A stretch of DNA of 64,000 nt. It comes from Pseudomonas putida (lineage in GTDB: Bacteria > Pseudomonadota > Gammaproteobacteria > Pseudomonadales > Pseudomonadaceae). The DNA lies in the NCBI RefSeq assembly GCF_030159595.1, contig NZ_BSKJ01000001.1:1-64000 (forward strand). The letters run 5' to 3'. The notes beneath the pieces were generated by a model. The model was not told the origin of the DNA. It ran no database searches and saw only the letters and a program-made list of their open reading frames with translations. This document shows, piece after piece, positions 34,158 to 44,133 of this stretch. The translations under genes were made by a program, and so were the position numbers. The first letter of the stretch is position 1; every line of letters starts with the position of its first letter.

Positions 34158-37048
34158 GCAGGACCACCCCCAACTCCCGACATCCGACCTTTGCCCAAGT
34201 CAAAGCGGCCTCCCTGGCGGCGATTGATCGCGTGTTAGCCCACTGGCTTCCCAATGGCAAGCGTGTAGACGGCGGCAAGGAATACACCGCCCCCAACCCA
34301 ACCCGAGCTGACAAGCATTCAGGATCGCTCAAGGTGAACCTGGCCAAAGCTACCTGGTGCGACTTCGCCACCGGTGACAAAGGCGGCGATTTGATCGACC
34401 TGGTACGCTACCTTGATCGCGGCACCGATGTGGAAGCTTGCAACAAGCTGGCGGCTTTCCTCGGTGTCGAGGCAACGAATAGCACGAATGTCACACCACC
34501 CACTGGCCAGGCCAAAAAGCCAGAGTGGGTGCCCATGTTGCCCATTCCTGAGCAGGCAATGCAGAAGGTGCTGCAAGCGCACCGGCAGCACGGTAAACCT
34601 TCCAAGGTTTGGATTTACCGTGACGCCAACGGTCAGCCACTTCTGGTGCTGTACCGCTTTGACCTCGGGCCGGATGAGAGCGGCACGGCGCGCAAAGTCT
34701 TCGCGCCTCTCACCTGGTGTAAACACTCTGCTAACGGCTCGCTGGCCTGGCGCTGGCAGGGCTTACCGGAGCCACGCCCGCTCCTGCGCCTCGATGACCT
34801 GGCTAAACGTCCCTCGGCACCAGTCGTATTGTGCGAGGGTGAAAAGGCCGCCGATGCCGCTGCCGAGCTGTTGCCCGAGCATGTTGCCACCTGTTGGCCT
34901 AACGGGACGAACTCTTGGCAGAAGGCTGATTTCGCGGCGCTAGTCGGGCGTGACGTGTTGCTTTGGCCTGACAACGATGCCCCAGGGTTGAAGTGCATGG
35001 ATGCCTTGGCCAATCACCTGCGGAAGCTTGGAGCTGCCTCGGTGCAAACAGTAGCCTTGGCGGTGTTCGGTCAACTCCCTGGGATGGACGGTGAGCGCCC
35101 CAATTTCGCGCCGGGCGGTGAGTGGCGCGAAGGTGACGATGCAGCGGATGCCCAATCCAAAGGCTGGACAGCCCAACACTTGTCGGAGCTGCAACGCACC
35201 GGGAAACTGTTTGCACTCACGCCTGCCGCCACGCCCGCACCCACCAAGCAGAGTAAGGCCACTGGCCAGGCCAAGCCACAATCCGAGAAGAAAACCGCCC
35301 CGGCTCCGAGCGGCTTTCGTGTCACAAAGGATGGGGTGTTCTATGCCGGTGAGGATGGCGAAGCACGACCGGTTTGTTCACGGCTAGAGATCTTGGCTCG
35401 TACCCGTGACGAAAAGGGCCACGGCTGGGGCCTACTGGTGGAGTTCGATGATCCGGACGGTGCCAACAAGCGCCTCAACATTCCCGCTAGGGCGATGGCG
35501 GGTGACTTTGGCAAGGAGGTGCTCGCGCCACTGGTCGATATGGGGCTGCGCCTAGCGCCCGTGCGTACTGCTCGCAATTCGCGCAACGACCTGCAGAGTT
35601 ACCTGCAAGGCTATGACGGCTCCGAGCGCGCTCGCTTGGTCACTCGTCTGGGCTGGCATGGGGATGCTTACCTAGTGCCGGATCGGCAAATCGGTGCCAG
35701 CACTGAATACCTGCACTTCTACGAAGCCGGCGCCCAGCTCCCGCCCATTACCCAAGTTGGAACACTAGAGCAGTGGCAACAGCAAATCGGCACGTTGTGC
35801 GTGGGAAACAACCGCCTGACGTTCGTCGTGTGCGTAGCTTTTGCTGGAGCGGTGCTGCACTTGCTTGGCCATGAGTCGGGCGGCTTCCACCTCTACGGCG
35901 ATAGCTCGGGCGGGAAGACCACCCATTTACAGGTGGCCGCTTCGGTTTGGGGAGGGCCACGCCTGGTGCGCTCCTGGCGTTCTACTGATAACGCGCTGGA
36001 AAGTATCGCGGCGGCACACTCCGATGGCCTCCTGGTGCTTGATGAAATCGGGATGTGTGATCCACGGATCATCGGGGAAACGGTCTACATGCTTGGCAAC
36101 GGCACAGGCAAAGCCCGGGCGAATGACCGCGGGATGAGCGGGCGCCAGGTACAAGAATGGCGACTGCTGTTCCTTTCTACGGGGGAAAAGACCCTTGCGC
36201 AGCACATGGCCGAAGCAAACAAGGATCTGAAAGCGGGTATGGAAGTACGGCTATTAGCCGTTCCGGCTGATGCCGGAAAAGGACTGGGGTTGTTCGAGGA
36301 ACTGCATGGTTTTGAGGATGCCGCTGCGCTTTCGGATGCGCTGAAAGCCCGTGTGGCTAAATCCTACGGATCTCCCGCTCTGGCATTCCTGTCGGCCCTG
36401 TGTGACCCGGTCAAACTGCGCGCCTACATAGCCATGGTCCGCAGCACCGTGGAGCGCTTCACTGCAGAATCACTACCAATTAGTGCGAGCGGACAGGCTC
36501 AGCGCGCTGCTACTCGCTTTGGATTGGCAGCAGCAGCTGGAGAGCTGGCCACCGCCCTGGGCGTTACTGGGTGGCCGGATGGATTGGCGCTCGACTCTGC
36601 ACGTACATGCCTGAAGGCTTGGTTGGCTGAGAGAGGCGGGGCCGGGAACATGGAAGGCGATGCTGTTCTTGCCCGCCTACGCCAAGTGATCGAGAGGTTC
36701 GGAGAAAGCCGCTTTACGCGCTGGGAATCTGCTGCCGCCAAGGTCGATGAACATGGTCCACGCACCCTTGATCGACTCGGCTTTCGCAAGTCGATGGAGC
36801 ACGGCATGGGTGACACGGCGCACACGACGACGACCTATTACGTACTCCCCGAAGCTTGGCGCTCTGAGATCTTCCGCGGCATGAACCTTAATGCAGTGAA
36901 CAAAGAGCTGTTGCGGCGTCGAGTACTGGAGCCTGGTAAGGATGGCAAGGCCTCCGTCTCCGTGCGCCTGCCCGGCCTCGGACTCCAGCGCTGTTACGTT
37001 GTCGTGACCATCCCTGAACCGGCTGAGAACGAAGCGCAGGCCGCTTGA
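34154..37048 (+). CDS. DUF927-domain replication primase/helicase-like protein
   Basis: A 964-residue protein. The N-terminal primase-like part has a TOPRIM-type segment, with VVLCEGEKAADAAAELL near residue 225 and LLWPDNDAPGLKCMDAL near 268. A Pro/Lys linker (350-385) precedes a DUF927 helicase-like domain with Walker A YGDSSGGKTTH (about 580) and Walker B LLVLDEIG (about 628). It is likely the replication protein of the element, comparable in role to P4 alpha. It ends the four-gene overlapping chain. The iterons at 31375, 32362, 44134 and 44429 are candidate binding sites. Confidence 0.88.
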   Translation: MSRTTPNSRHPTFAQVKAASLAAIDRVLAHWLPNGKRVDGGKEYTAPNPTRADKHSGSLKVNLAKATWCDFATGDKGGDLIDLVRYLDRGTDVEACNKLAAFLGVEATNSTNVTPPTGQAKKPEWVPMLPIPEQAMQKVLQAHRQHGKPSKVWIYRDANGQPLLVLYRFDLGPDESGTARKVFAPLTWCKHSANGSLAWRWQGLPEPRPLLRLDDLAKRPSAPVVLCEGEKAADAAAELLPEHVATCWPNGTNSWQKADFAALVGRDVLLWPDNDAPGLKCMDALANHLRKLGAASVQTVALAVFGQLPGMDGERPNFAPGGEWREGDDAADAQSKGWTAQHLSELQRTGKLFALTPAATPAPTKQSKATGQAKPQSEKKTAPAPSGFRVTKDGVFYAGEDGEARPVCSRLEILARTRDEKGHGWGLLVEFDDPDGANKRLNIPARAMAGDFGKEVLAPLVDMGLRLAPVRTARNSRNDLQSYLQGYDGSERARLVTRLGWHGDAYLVPDRQIGASTEYLHFYEAGAQLPPITQVGTLEQWQQQIGTLCVGNNRLTFVVCVAFAGAVLHLLGHESGGFHLYGDSSGGKTTHLQVAASVWGGPRLVRSWRSTDNALESIAAAHSDGLLVLDEIGMCDPRIIGETVYMLGNGTGKARANDRGMSGRQVQEWRLLFLSTGEKTLAQHMAEANKDLKAGMEVRLLAVPADAGKGLGLFEELHGFEDAAALSDALKARVAKSYGSPALAFLSALCDPVKLRAYIAMVRSTVERFTAESLPISASGQAQRAATRFGLAAAAGELATALGVTGWPDGLALDSARTCLKAWLAERGGAGNMEGDAVLARLRQVIERFGESRFTRWESAAAKVDEHGPRTLDRLGFRKSMEHGMGDTAHTTTTYYVLPEAWRSEIFRGMNLNAVNKELLRRRVLEPGKDGKASVSVRLPGLGLQRCYVVVTIPEPAENEAQAA

Positions 37049-37138
37049 ATCAACACCTCTAACTCATGAGGTAGCGATGGCAGCGAGCGGTCTTGCCAGC
37101 CCCGGTCACAACACATTCCCATTATTTAGGTATCGATC

Positions 37139-37993
37139 ATGAATGAACTCAAAAAACAGCGCGATGAACTGATTGCTGAACGTGATGCTCTTGAGGCCAG
37201 TATTCCAGGCCAACTGGCAGCTTGGCGAGACATGCCGAATGCTTGGCGCAACGGCAATTGTGTAGGTAGCCCCGAAGCTACGGCAGCCGTGGAAAAGATT
37301 TCCGCTGATGAGTGTCGCGTCCGTAGCATTTCTGGGGAACTGGAGAAGCTCGACAACGAGATAGATTATCGTGAGCGCCTGGAAAATGCCGAGGAAAGCA
37401 AGACACAAGCCCGCCAGCTCATGTCTGATTCAGCTAGTGCGGTCTCCATGTTGGAGGGGAAGCGCAGACTCCTGTTTGGACGCCTCCAAGCAATTCAGAA
37501 AGATATGGAGTTGGCGCTTGAAGCGGCTCGACAGGCAGAGCTGGACGCGGCAAACCTGTATGCACGAAGTATCGCTTCTGGTGACAGCAAAGGTGAAAAG
37601 GCGGCAAACACCGAGATGCAGAAAGCAAGTAACCAGCTCATTGAGGCGGATGAACACGCAAGGCGCCAAGAACTGTTGACGACTGCCCTGCAGGCAGAAA
37701 TTGACTCGCTCGACGCTCAGATCGCCCAAGCTCAGAAGCAAGGGCACGAAGCCCAGAGTGCTGCTTTGTTTGCAACTGAGATCGCCCTTGGTGGCGAGTG
37801 GAACCGCCTGGCCGAACAACTCGCAGCAGTGGGGGCTCGGATCTTGGCCGCGAACATTCACCGAGGCGGTGCAGGCATGGTGTTGACGAGGCTGTCGATC
37901 CCGGGCTTCGGTCCGTCGTCCAGGGAGCTTCAGCGAGACGATTTACAAGACCACGCCAAAAGCATAACCGTAGTGGAGCTGCTGGAAGCATAA
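37139..37993 (+). CDS. long coiled-coil protein of the element, unknown
   Basis: A 284-residue protein made mostly of coiled coil: residues 1-20 (MNELKKQRDELIAERDALEA), 55-80, and a long stretch 90-205 rich in Ala/Glu/Gln heptads. A compact C-terminal segment is present (GGAGMVLTRLSIPGFGPSSR). There is no signal peptide or membrane helix. It stands 90 bases after the primase and is closed by a hairpin. It may be an accessory replication, partition or structural protein; no family recognised. Confidence 0.75.
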   Translation: MNELKKQRDELIAERDALEASIPGQLAAWRDMPNAWRNGNCVGSPEATAAVEKISADECRVRSISGELEKLDNEIDYRERLENAEESKTQARQLMSDSASAVSMLEGKRRLLFGRLQAIQKDMELALEAARQAELDAANLYARSIASGDSKGEKAANTEMQKASNQLIEADEHARRQELLTTALQAEIDSLDAQIAQAQKQGHEAQSAALFATEIALGGEWNRLAEQLAAVGARILAANIHRGGAGMVLTRLSIPGFGPSSRELQRDDLQDHAKSITVVELLEA

Positions 37994-38002
37994 CCCCGAA
38001 AT

Positions 38003-38026
38003 AGCCCGCAGATGCGGGCTGTTTGC
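38003..38026 (+). terminator. terminator after the coiled-coil gene
   Basis: The stem AGCCCGC / GCGGGCT with loop AGAT is followed by GTTTGCT, ten bases after the stop. It separates the replication module from the cargo. Confidence 0.75.
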
Positions 38027-38102
38027 TATTCCCATGGAAAATACCAGTAAGACTGTGCTATGAGGTAGAACAACTTGAGAGAGAATCGGGAAAGGACACA
38101 CG

Positions 38103-39509
38103 GTGCAGACCTTCAACTACATATCCTTTGGGAATCGGGAGTATCTGGCGGGGGACGGCGATGAGATCACGATGCCTCGAGGGCGCATGTTTGAATATAC
38201 GCCAACCGACATTGAGAAGCGGCTTGAAGGTCTCGATTCCACGGCGATCGCTTTTATCGAAAAACTGCCGACCTTTTTATGTAGCGAGATCAGGCGAGTT
38301 AAGGGCAGTGCGTCGATGCTCATCAAGTACGGTCGAATTTCACACATTACGCCCGGTGTGAAAGAGGTCTCCACCATTTTCGAGACATTGATCGATTTCG
38401 GTGAGGTCGAGTTTGGCGACACGGAGTCCGCCCGGATGGTATTCGGCGCGGACGGATTCCAGCTCCACCGAACTCACTGGGCTGTCCGTGAAGGCGACGC
38501 ACAGATAGTGCTACGCCGATTAGTCGATCTTAACCCTGCTCTTGCACATCTTGTTGAGATGCCTGAAATACCCCGCCCTGAAGATTCAATGGTTCAACCT
38601 CCGCCACGCGATAAAAAGATCGTTGGCGTCGCCGATAGCGTGGAGTCTTTCCTTCAGCTGCTCTACACCTCGCCGGCAAAAGACTCGGCCGAAACCTTCT
38701 TCCGAGGTCATAGTGATGCCCGTTATGAGCTTACGCCATCACTGCTACGTAAATGGGAAAATGGTGACTGGAAGTTCATGCCGAGCGAGGACCGACTCTG
38801 CAAAGAGCTATTGATTGCGCATTACGATGAATTTCAAGGCGATCAGTATTGCTTTGATCGACTTGTGCGCATGCAGCACTACGGTTTACCCACGAGACTG
38901 CTTGATATCTCTAGTAATCCCCTAGTTGCGCTTTTCTTCGCCTGCTCCGGCAGGGCGGACCAATTGGGGGTGGACGGCGAGGTCATCGTATTTAAAGTAA
39001 AATCGGAATTGGTGAAATACTTTGATTCCGATACCGTTAGTTGTATTTCAAATCTCTCCAATCTTACATATGCACAGAAAAATGATGTCGATCTTAGTCT
39101 CGATAAAGTAAGGTTTAATTTAACGGATGTTGCAGGAAAGTTGCTCCACCACATCAAGTCGGAGAAAGGATTTTTCGAAGGGCGTATTGTTCCTGACGAC
39201 TTAAGGTCTATTATCTGCGTGAAGGCTAAACGCACGAATACCCGCATCAAATCGCAGTCCGGCGCATTCCTGCTGTTCGGACACGAGGCTGCGCTTCCTG
39301 ATGCCGGACAGGATGGACTTGAGGTTTCTCGGGTCACGATCCAGAACAAGCCACATATCCTTGAACAGCTCGACCAAATCAATATAAATGCCACAACAGT
39401 TTATCCTAGCATCGAAGAAACTGCCGTCCACTTGCGAGATCAGCATCAGCTGCCGCGACCTTGTACAAAGCACTCTGTTGAGGCAGATCACAACTCTCCA
39501 GTATCCTGA
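38103..39509 (+). CDS. FRG-domain protein (defence cargo)
   Basis: A 468-residue protein. Residues 1-160 have no assignment. From about 185 an FRG domain shows FFRGHSDARYELTPSLLRK (about 199) and MQHYGLPTRLLDISSNPLVA (about 257), with SGAFLLFG (about 386) closing it. FRG domains are common in phage-defence islands; the biochemical activity is not settled. The start is GTG with AAAGGA six bases upstream. Lower GC and AT-rich codons from about 39000 suggest separate origin. It converges on the helicase gene. Confidence 0.85.
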   Translation: MQTFNYISFGNREYLAGDGDEITMPRGRMFEYTPTDIEKRLEGLDSTAIAFIEKLPTFLCSEIRRVKGSASMLIKYGRISHITPGVKEVSTIFETLIDFGEVEFGDTESARMVFGADGFQLHRTHWAVREGDAQIVLRRLVDLNPALAHLVEMPEIPRPEDSMVQPPPRDKKIVGVADSVESFLQLLYTSPAKDSAETFFRGHSDARYELTPSLLRKWENGDWKFMPSEDRLCKELLIAHYDEFQGDQYCFDRLVRMQHYGLPTRLLDISSNPLVALFFACSGRADQLGVDGEVIVFKVKSELVKYFDSDTVSCISNLSNLTYAQKNDVDLSLDKVRFNLTDVAGKLLHHIKSEKGFFEGRIVPDDLRSIICVKAKRTNTRIKSQSGAFLLFGHEAALPDAGQDGLEVSRVTIQNKPHILEQLDQININATTVYPSIEETAVHLRDQHQLPRPCTKHSVEADHNSPVS

Positions 39510-39836
39510 TGTAACATCTGCTAAGCAAGTCGCGTGAGATGTAGCTGCTGCGAGCAGTTGGATGAAGAGGGCAATCTCCGCTATTAGAGCATCGTGGCGT
39601 GTTACGAAGAGCTGTCGCGCCCGCCCGCCAAGGATCGAAACGAACCATCAGGGGCTGGTGACATCCCTTCCAGCCTGGTCGATAAGAGCATTTGACTATG
39701 CGTAGGCGGGCACTATCGCCATAAGGTCGCTGGAAAGACCATACTGAAGCTAGCTTGCCAGCTAGGGTTTATGATTCCTGAGGTTTTTCTGGAGCGAGTT
39801 GATGCCAGCTCACTGTGAGTCACATTCAAGGATCCC
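39510..39836. other. convergent gap between FRG gene and helicase
   Basis: I found no gene in these 327 bases. A perfect hairpin CTAGCT-TGCC-AGCTAG at 39750-39765 followed by GGTTT could terminate transcripts from either side. Confidence 0.5.
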
Positions 39837-41684
39837 TCACAGGACTTCGATCTCGCTCTCTTCTAGCCAGCCAGCAGCGACAACGTTTTGTTTGGCTAGT
39901 GTCGGTTGGGGTGTGTATACGACAATCGCCAGGCTCTTTTCGGCCCGACTACACGTCACGTAAAGCAGCCTACGAGTACGGGCTAGCGCATTGTCCTTGC
40001 CGTTACGTTCGTTATCCAGGTCAGTCTTTGTCGACTCTTTCACACCCAGCAATTTGTCGTAGCTGAATAAGAAACCACCTGCCTCCTCATCATTGATGAC
40101 AACCATGACCCTTGGGAACTCCAGGCCCTTTACGCCTTGATGTGTGCCATAGGGTGAAAGTCCAACCGCATAACTCGCAAAGGCAACCAGCTCCGAAAAT
40201 GGACGCTCAAGGAACAGCTGGTAGGCGTAGTTGGTTATTGCGTTCGTATCTTCAGGGTCTGGAGCCTCACCAGGAGAACCCAAAACCATTGCCCCAGCCA
40301 GGGATTCAGGGACATCGAGTAATTGGGTTTGCAACAGAAGAGTTGCAACCTCGTTCAGCGTTGGATCGTTTCCTTCGAAAAGGGCGAGCAGTGCATGCGT
40401 GGCGTCCTCTACACGCTGCATGTGGACTGATTGGTCCCCTGATGATTGCATAGCGTCCTTGCTGAGCAAGGGAGAGCGAGAGCGTACGGCTTCAAGTAGT
40501 AGGAAGTGATCGTCCTTTGCAGTAAGGATTGGAAGAACGCCTTCGCTGAACACGCGAAGTGCAGGGAGGGTTCCATCAAGCAAGCCTGTTTGAAGGTGGT
40601 CAACCGCGTATAAGGGCGTGAACAGCTTCTCAAACCCCATCCTCCGTCCCGCCATCTTGTGTTCGAGGATCAAGGTCTTTCGACCTTCAGGACCGGTAGC
40701 CCATTCGCTGTCGTCGGTAATTGCAGCCATCGCATGAGCGATGCCCTCCTCAAGATTTGGCGCCTGTTCTGGGCTTCGATTTATGCAGTACATGCGTACT
40801 ACGCCCTCAATGGCATCAGGTTTTGGGATCTGCTGATGAGTGTCTGCAGTGCTTCGAATCACGTTGATAAGGTTTACCACTCTACGAGGGCAGCGGCGAT
40901 TAACGACCTTTTCAGGCTTTAACCAGTCTCCGGGTATCGCTTTATCGAGGCGTGTTACTCCATGGCCGTAAATCTGTTGCATTGTGTCGCCTAGCAGTCC
41001 TAGGCAGAAGCGTGTCTTCGCCAATTGCTGGACTTTCAGGAAAGCCTCCATTATTGGGGCGTGCGTATCTTGGCTTTCGTCGATCAATACAACTGGATAG
41101 CGGTCTACTAGAACATCCAGCAGGGGGCGTTCAGGAACGAATGCTGCAGTCAGCTTGATGACCTCATCGTGATTGAGCGCCTGCCGCTCTCTGTTGTCAC
41201 CTGTGGGGCTGTAGATGAATTTTGTAATTTCGTCGAGCGTCTCAAGTCTACGTGTCTTGCTTTGTAACTTCCGTTTATTTGCTCGAGATGTTTTATTGTC
41301 GCCTTTTGAACGTGCTAGCTCTCCCTCAATCTTCCCGATGTCTTGAGCAAGTTTGATCCTTAGCCACTCTCTAATTTCGTTGTCGAACCCCTGGATTAGG
41401 CGCCAGGCGAACGCATGAATGGTCGAGACTTCCACGAGTGGATCAAACTCTAGCCTACGGAGAATCTCGTCACAGGCTGCGTTTGTATAGGTGATCACCG
41501 CAATGCGTCGGCCCTCGAATATTAGGCGTTCTCGCTCTCGACTTTTGAGTTCGCGGATCGCCTCGACTAATGAGTGGGTTTTTCCTGAGCCGGCACCTGC
41601 GTAAAGAAAAAAACTCTTAGGGTTTTTCAGGTTAAGGCAAGCCTGCATAATGGTATCGGCATCTGCTACAACTGCTTCGCTCAT
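39837..41684 (-). CDS. UvrD-like superfamily 1 helicase, GajB-like
   Basis: A 615-residue SF1 helicase. Motif I is YAGAGSGKTHSL (about residue 27), motif Ia VITYTNAACDEIL (about 62), then STIHAFAW, motif II VVLIDESQDTHAP (about 200) and motif III LLGDTMQQIYG (about 228). Late motifs are GVKGLEFPRVMVVIND (about 520) and LLYVTCSRAEKSLA (about 573). It overlaps the OLD-like gene upstream by ATGA. An OLD nuclease followed by a UvrD-like helicase is the Gabija layout; GajB is usually near 500 residues, so this one is longer. Confidence 0.85.
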   Translation of the reverse strand: MSEAVVADADTIMQACLNLKNPKSFFLYAGAGSGKTHSLVEAIRELKSRERERLIFEGRRIAVITYTNAACDEILRRLEFDPLVEVSTIHAFAWRLIQGFDNEIREWLRIKLAQDIGKIEGELARSKGDNKTSRANKRKLQSKTRRLETLDEITKFIYSPTGDNRERQALNHDEVIKLTAAFVPERPLLDVLVDRYPVVLIDESQDTHAPIMEAFLKVQQLAKTRFCLGLLGDTMQQIYGHGVTRLDKAIPGDWLKPEKVVNRRCPRRVVNLINVIRSTADTHQQIPKPDAIEGVVRMYCINRSPEQAPNLEEGIAHAMAAITDDSEWATGPEGRKTLILEHKMAGRRMGFEKLFTPLYAVDHLQTGLLDGTLPALRVFSEGVLPILTAKDDHFLLLEAVRSRSPLLSKDAMQSSGDQSVHMQRVEDATHALLALFEGNDPTLNEVATLLLQTQLLDVPESLAGAMVLGSPGEAPDPEDTNAITNYAYQLFLERPFSELVAFASYAVGLSPYGTHQGVKGLEFPRVMVVINDEEAGGFLFSYDKLLGVKESTKTDLDNERNGKDNALARTRRLLYVTCSRAEKSLAIVVYTPQPTLAKQNVVAAGWLEESEIEVL

Positions 41685-43975
41685 GGCGTCACCTCCGCAC
41701 CCTCGGGAGGAATTACCAGTAATTCTTTTTGCTTGTTTCGCAATTTTGACTCAAGCCAGTTGAGGCCCTCACTGATGTATTCAGGGATTTTGAGGTTGGG
41801 AAAGCTGTTGTCACCCAAAACGAGCAGGACGAACTCTGCTTTCTTTCCTTCGCGTAATTCATTAAAAAAACCTTCCCCGACGGCTTTGGAGGTTTGCGAT
41901 TCATTCAGAACCTTGACGAACGCCTTCATCAGGCCAGTACTTCCTGTCTTTTTCGCAAAGTGACCAACATTGCTAAGCACAAAACTGTCTTCAAAAGTGT
42001 TTGGAAGAGCTTGTATTGCTTCGCCAGTAGCGGGCAGGTGGGTGGAAATAGGGGTTTGATAGGCGATGCGTACCGAATACAGGTCGTCGATCTGGTGCTC
42101 TTTTTGATTCGAAGTAAGCTCTAGTAGCTCATCCACTGTGCTGCCAAGATGTCTCAGTTTCATCCAGCTTCGCAAAGTCGGATTGTTCGTAATTTGTTCT
42201 GCGTTGAATTGCGCCGGTTTTGCAGCTTTACCAATCCCTGCATCAAGGTCCGTGATAATTAGGGTGAGGATTCCAAGGGCGTCAATTAACGGTCTTAGCC
42301 GGTGTGCGTGACTGCCGCCGATATCAAGGGTTGTGATGTAGCAGCGGTCAAGAAAAGGGAATTTATTCCGCAAGAAATGCGGCAACATCATCCGCTCTGC
42401 CGAGCCTTCTACCAAGATGACGGCATCGGCGAAGAATATGTCTGCATGTTGTGCTCGCAGATACCTGGTAACGAACTCTTTCGTCTTCGTCCCTTCGCCA
42501 AACACGTTAGAGAGATTAGAGACCGTCGACACCGGCACCCCGATGCCATACATCCCTGCTGGCAGGCGTCTGAAATACCTAAGGTTCTGGTATTCCACCT
42601 CATGAGTTACATGACTGGAGTGAGTGCTCACCAGAAGCTGAGTCGTCAGATTTGGGTAACGTTCAAGCAAAGCATCTCGGCACAAAACCTGATAGGCGTG
42701 TCGTACGAACACTTGTTGAACTTGAACATGAAGGTGGGCTTCGGGCTCCTCAATGAGCACGAGGTGAATGGGCTCGATGCGGTCTATTGCTTCCGTGGTG
42801 GCAGCCCTGGTTTTTCTCAGCCACTCGTCCCTGAAGCCCATTAGCCGAAAAATCATCGATATTAGATTTTGATACCCCAACCCGTTAGCCGTCTCAGGTA
42901 AATGGAGAGGAGGGGCTCCTGGTGCTCCCTGGATTGAATCCAACTCAAATAGGACGGCCGCTTCATGGTTCATACCATCAGTTGTTGCCAGGCGACTTGC
43001 GACTTTGATACGTGGGTCGTTGCGGCCGGGGTAGCCTAATCCCTCGACCTCCCTAATGGCCGGTTCGAAGCTGCTACCTAGCTTCGTATCGAATGCCGTT
43101 TGGGCTGCTTCTATCGCCCGTAACGCTTCGAGATCTGAAGTATCTGGGCTATCACCTGGATCAAGGTGTCGAGAGTAATAGGATCTGAGTTGTTCAGAGA
43201 GCTTTCGAGCGCTACTGGGTTTAGCGTTATCACTTTGATTGTCGTCAGAGTGGTCGCTGAATCCCCGCTGTGCATTGATCTCATGTACCCGAATTAATCC
43301 ACTAAGGGGATTGCTTTCCAAGGGCAATGCAGTAGGGCTCAAGGGCTGCATTTGAGCCATTCGAGTCGACCTGTCAGGTTTCTTAAGTTGTTGTGGATCT
43401 AGGCGGTACCAACGAACCTTAAATTTATCTCCTAGTCGACGATTCAAGTAATCATGAAGGCTCTGCGGCCAGAGCGTCAGCGGGCTACCAGGCGGGTCTT
43501 CCCTTCCTAGAACGTCCTCAAGCTCTGCAACCCTCGCGCGCTCTTTGCGATAGTCTGTGTACAGTGTATTCATATCATCTGGTTCAAGCAGGAAGCGCAT
43601 TCCCACAAGCCCCCCTCGCCACTCAAAGCTTGGTATGAGGTCGCGGATGAAATGGAACTCTCCTTGATCTGCCGACACCCAAATATCCAGACTAGGTAGC
43701 CAATTGGCCCAGTCCTTGGCTGTAGGAGTTTCATAGTTTGGTGGGGGGTTCTCCCACTGCTTACCAATGTCGTCCAGCTTGGCGAGGTGACAAAGAGTCA
43801 GATCTTGGAGCCGAAAAGCAGAAGCCTTCGAAACCAAAAACCTCCGAAGTGCCAGCATGGCGGAAGATTTGCCGCTGTTGTTTGCGCCTACGAGCAGCGT
43901 GGTCGCACTAGCGAAGTCAACTCGCACAGAAAGTAGTTTTCGGAAATTAGCTATCTCTACGTGCTGGATGTGCAT
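41681..43975 (-). CDS. OLD-family ATPase/TOPRIM nuclease, GajA-like
   Basis: A 764-residue protein. ABC-type ATPase N-terminus: IANFRKLLSVRVDFASATTL then Walker A LVGANNSGKSSAML (about residue 35). Walker B/signature is LVLIEEPEAHLHVQVQQ (about 408), and the TOPRIM nuclease part has VILVEGSAERMMLPHFL (about 518) and IITDLDAGIGK (about 570). Class 2 OLD proteins paired with a UvrD-like helicase make up Gabija. GajA is typically about 580 residues; the extra length lies mainly in the insert between Walker A and signature (about 80-390). It could be a divergent Gabija-type system. Confidence 0.85.
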   Translation of the reverse strand: MHIQHVEIANFRKLLSVRVDFASATTLLVGANNSGKSSAMLALRRFLVSKASAFRLQDLTLCHLAKLDDIGKQWENPPPNYETPTAKDWANWLPSLDIWVSADQGEFHFIRDLIPSFEWRGGLVGMRFLLEPDDMNTLYTDYRKERARVAELEDVLGREDPPGSPLTLWPQSLHDYLNRRLGDKFKVRWYRLDPQQLKKPDRSTRMAQMQPLSPTALPLESNPLSGLIRVHEINAQRGFSDHSDDNQSDNAKPSSARKLSEQLRSYYSRHLDPGDSPDTSDLEALRAIEAAQTAFDTKLGSSFEPAIREVEGLGYPGRNDPRIKVASRLATTDGMNHEAAVLFELDSIQGAPGAPPLHLPETANGLGYQNLISMIFRLMGFRDEWLRKTRAATTEAIDRIEPIHLVLIEEPEAHLHVQVQQVFVRHAYQVLCRDALLERYPNLTTQLLVSTHSSHVTHEVEYQNLRYFRRLPAGMYGIGVPVSTVSNLSNVFGEGTKTKEFVTRYLRAQHADIFFADAVILVEGSAERMMLPHFLRNKFPFLDRCYITTLDIGGSHAHRLRPLIDALGILTLIITDLDAGIGKAAKPAQFNAEQITNNPTLRSWMKLRHLGSTVDELLELTSNQKEHQIDDLYSVRIAYQTPISTHLPATGEAIQALPNTFEDSFVLSNVGHFAKKTGSTGLMKAFVKVLNESQTSKAVGEGFFNELREGKKAEFVLLVLGDNSFPNLKIPEYISEGLNWLESKLRNKQKELLVIPPEGAEVTP

Positions 43976-44133
43976 GGGTCGTCCTTGAAAGCCTGAGAAG
44001 TATCAGTTGGCTATCACTGTAGCAAGCTGCCCTTTGCAGTCAAAGAGAGAAAAATGGAGACGTAGACGGGCGGGTATTGGCCCTCAGCTGTCCTCTATCA
44101 AGTGCGGCTTTGGGTCGATAGCGGGCAACAATG

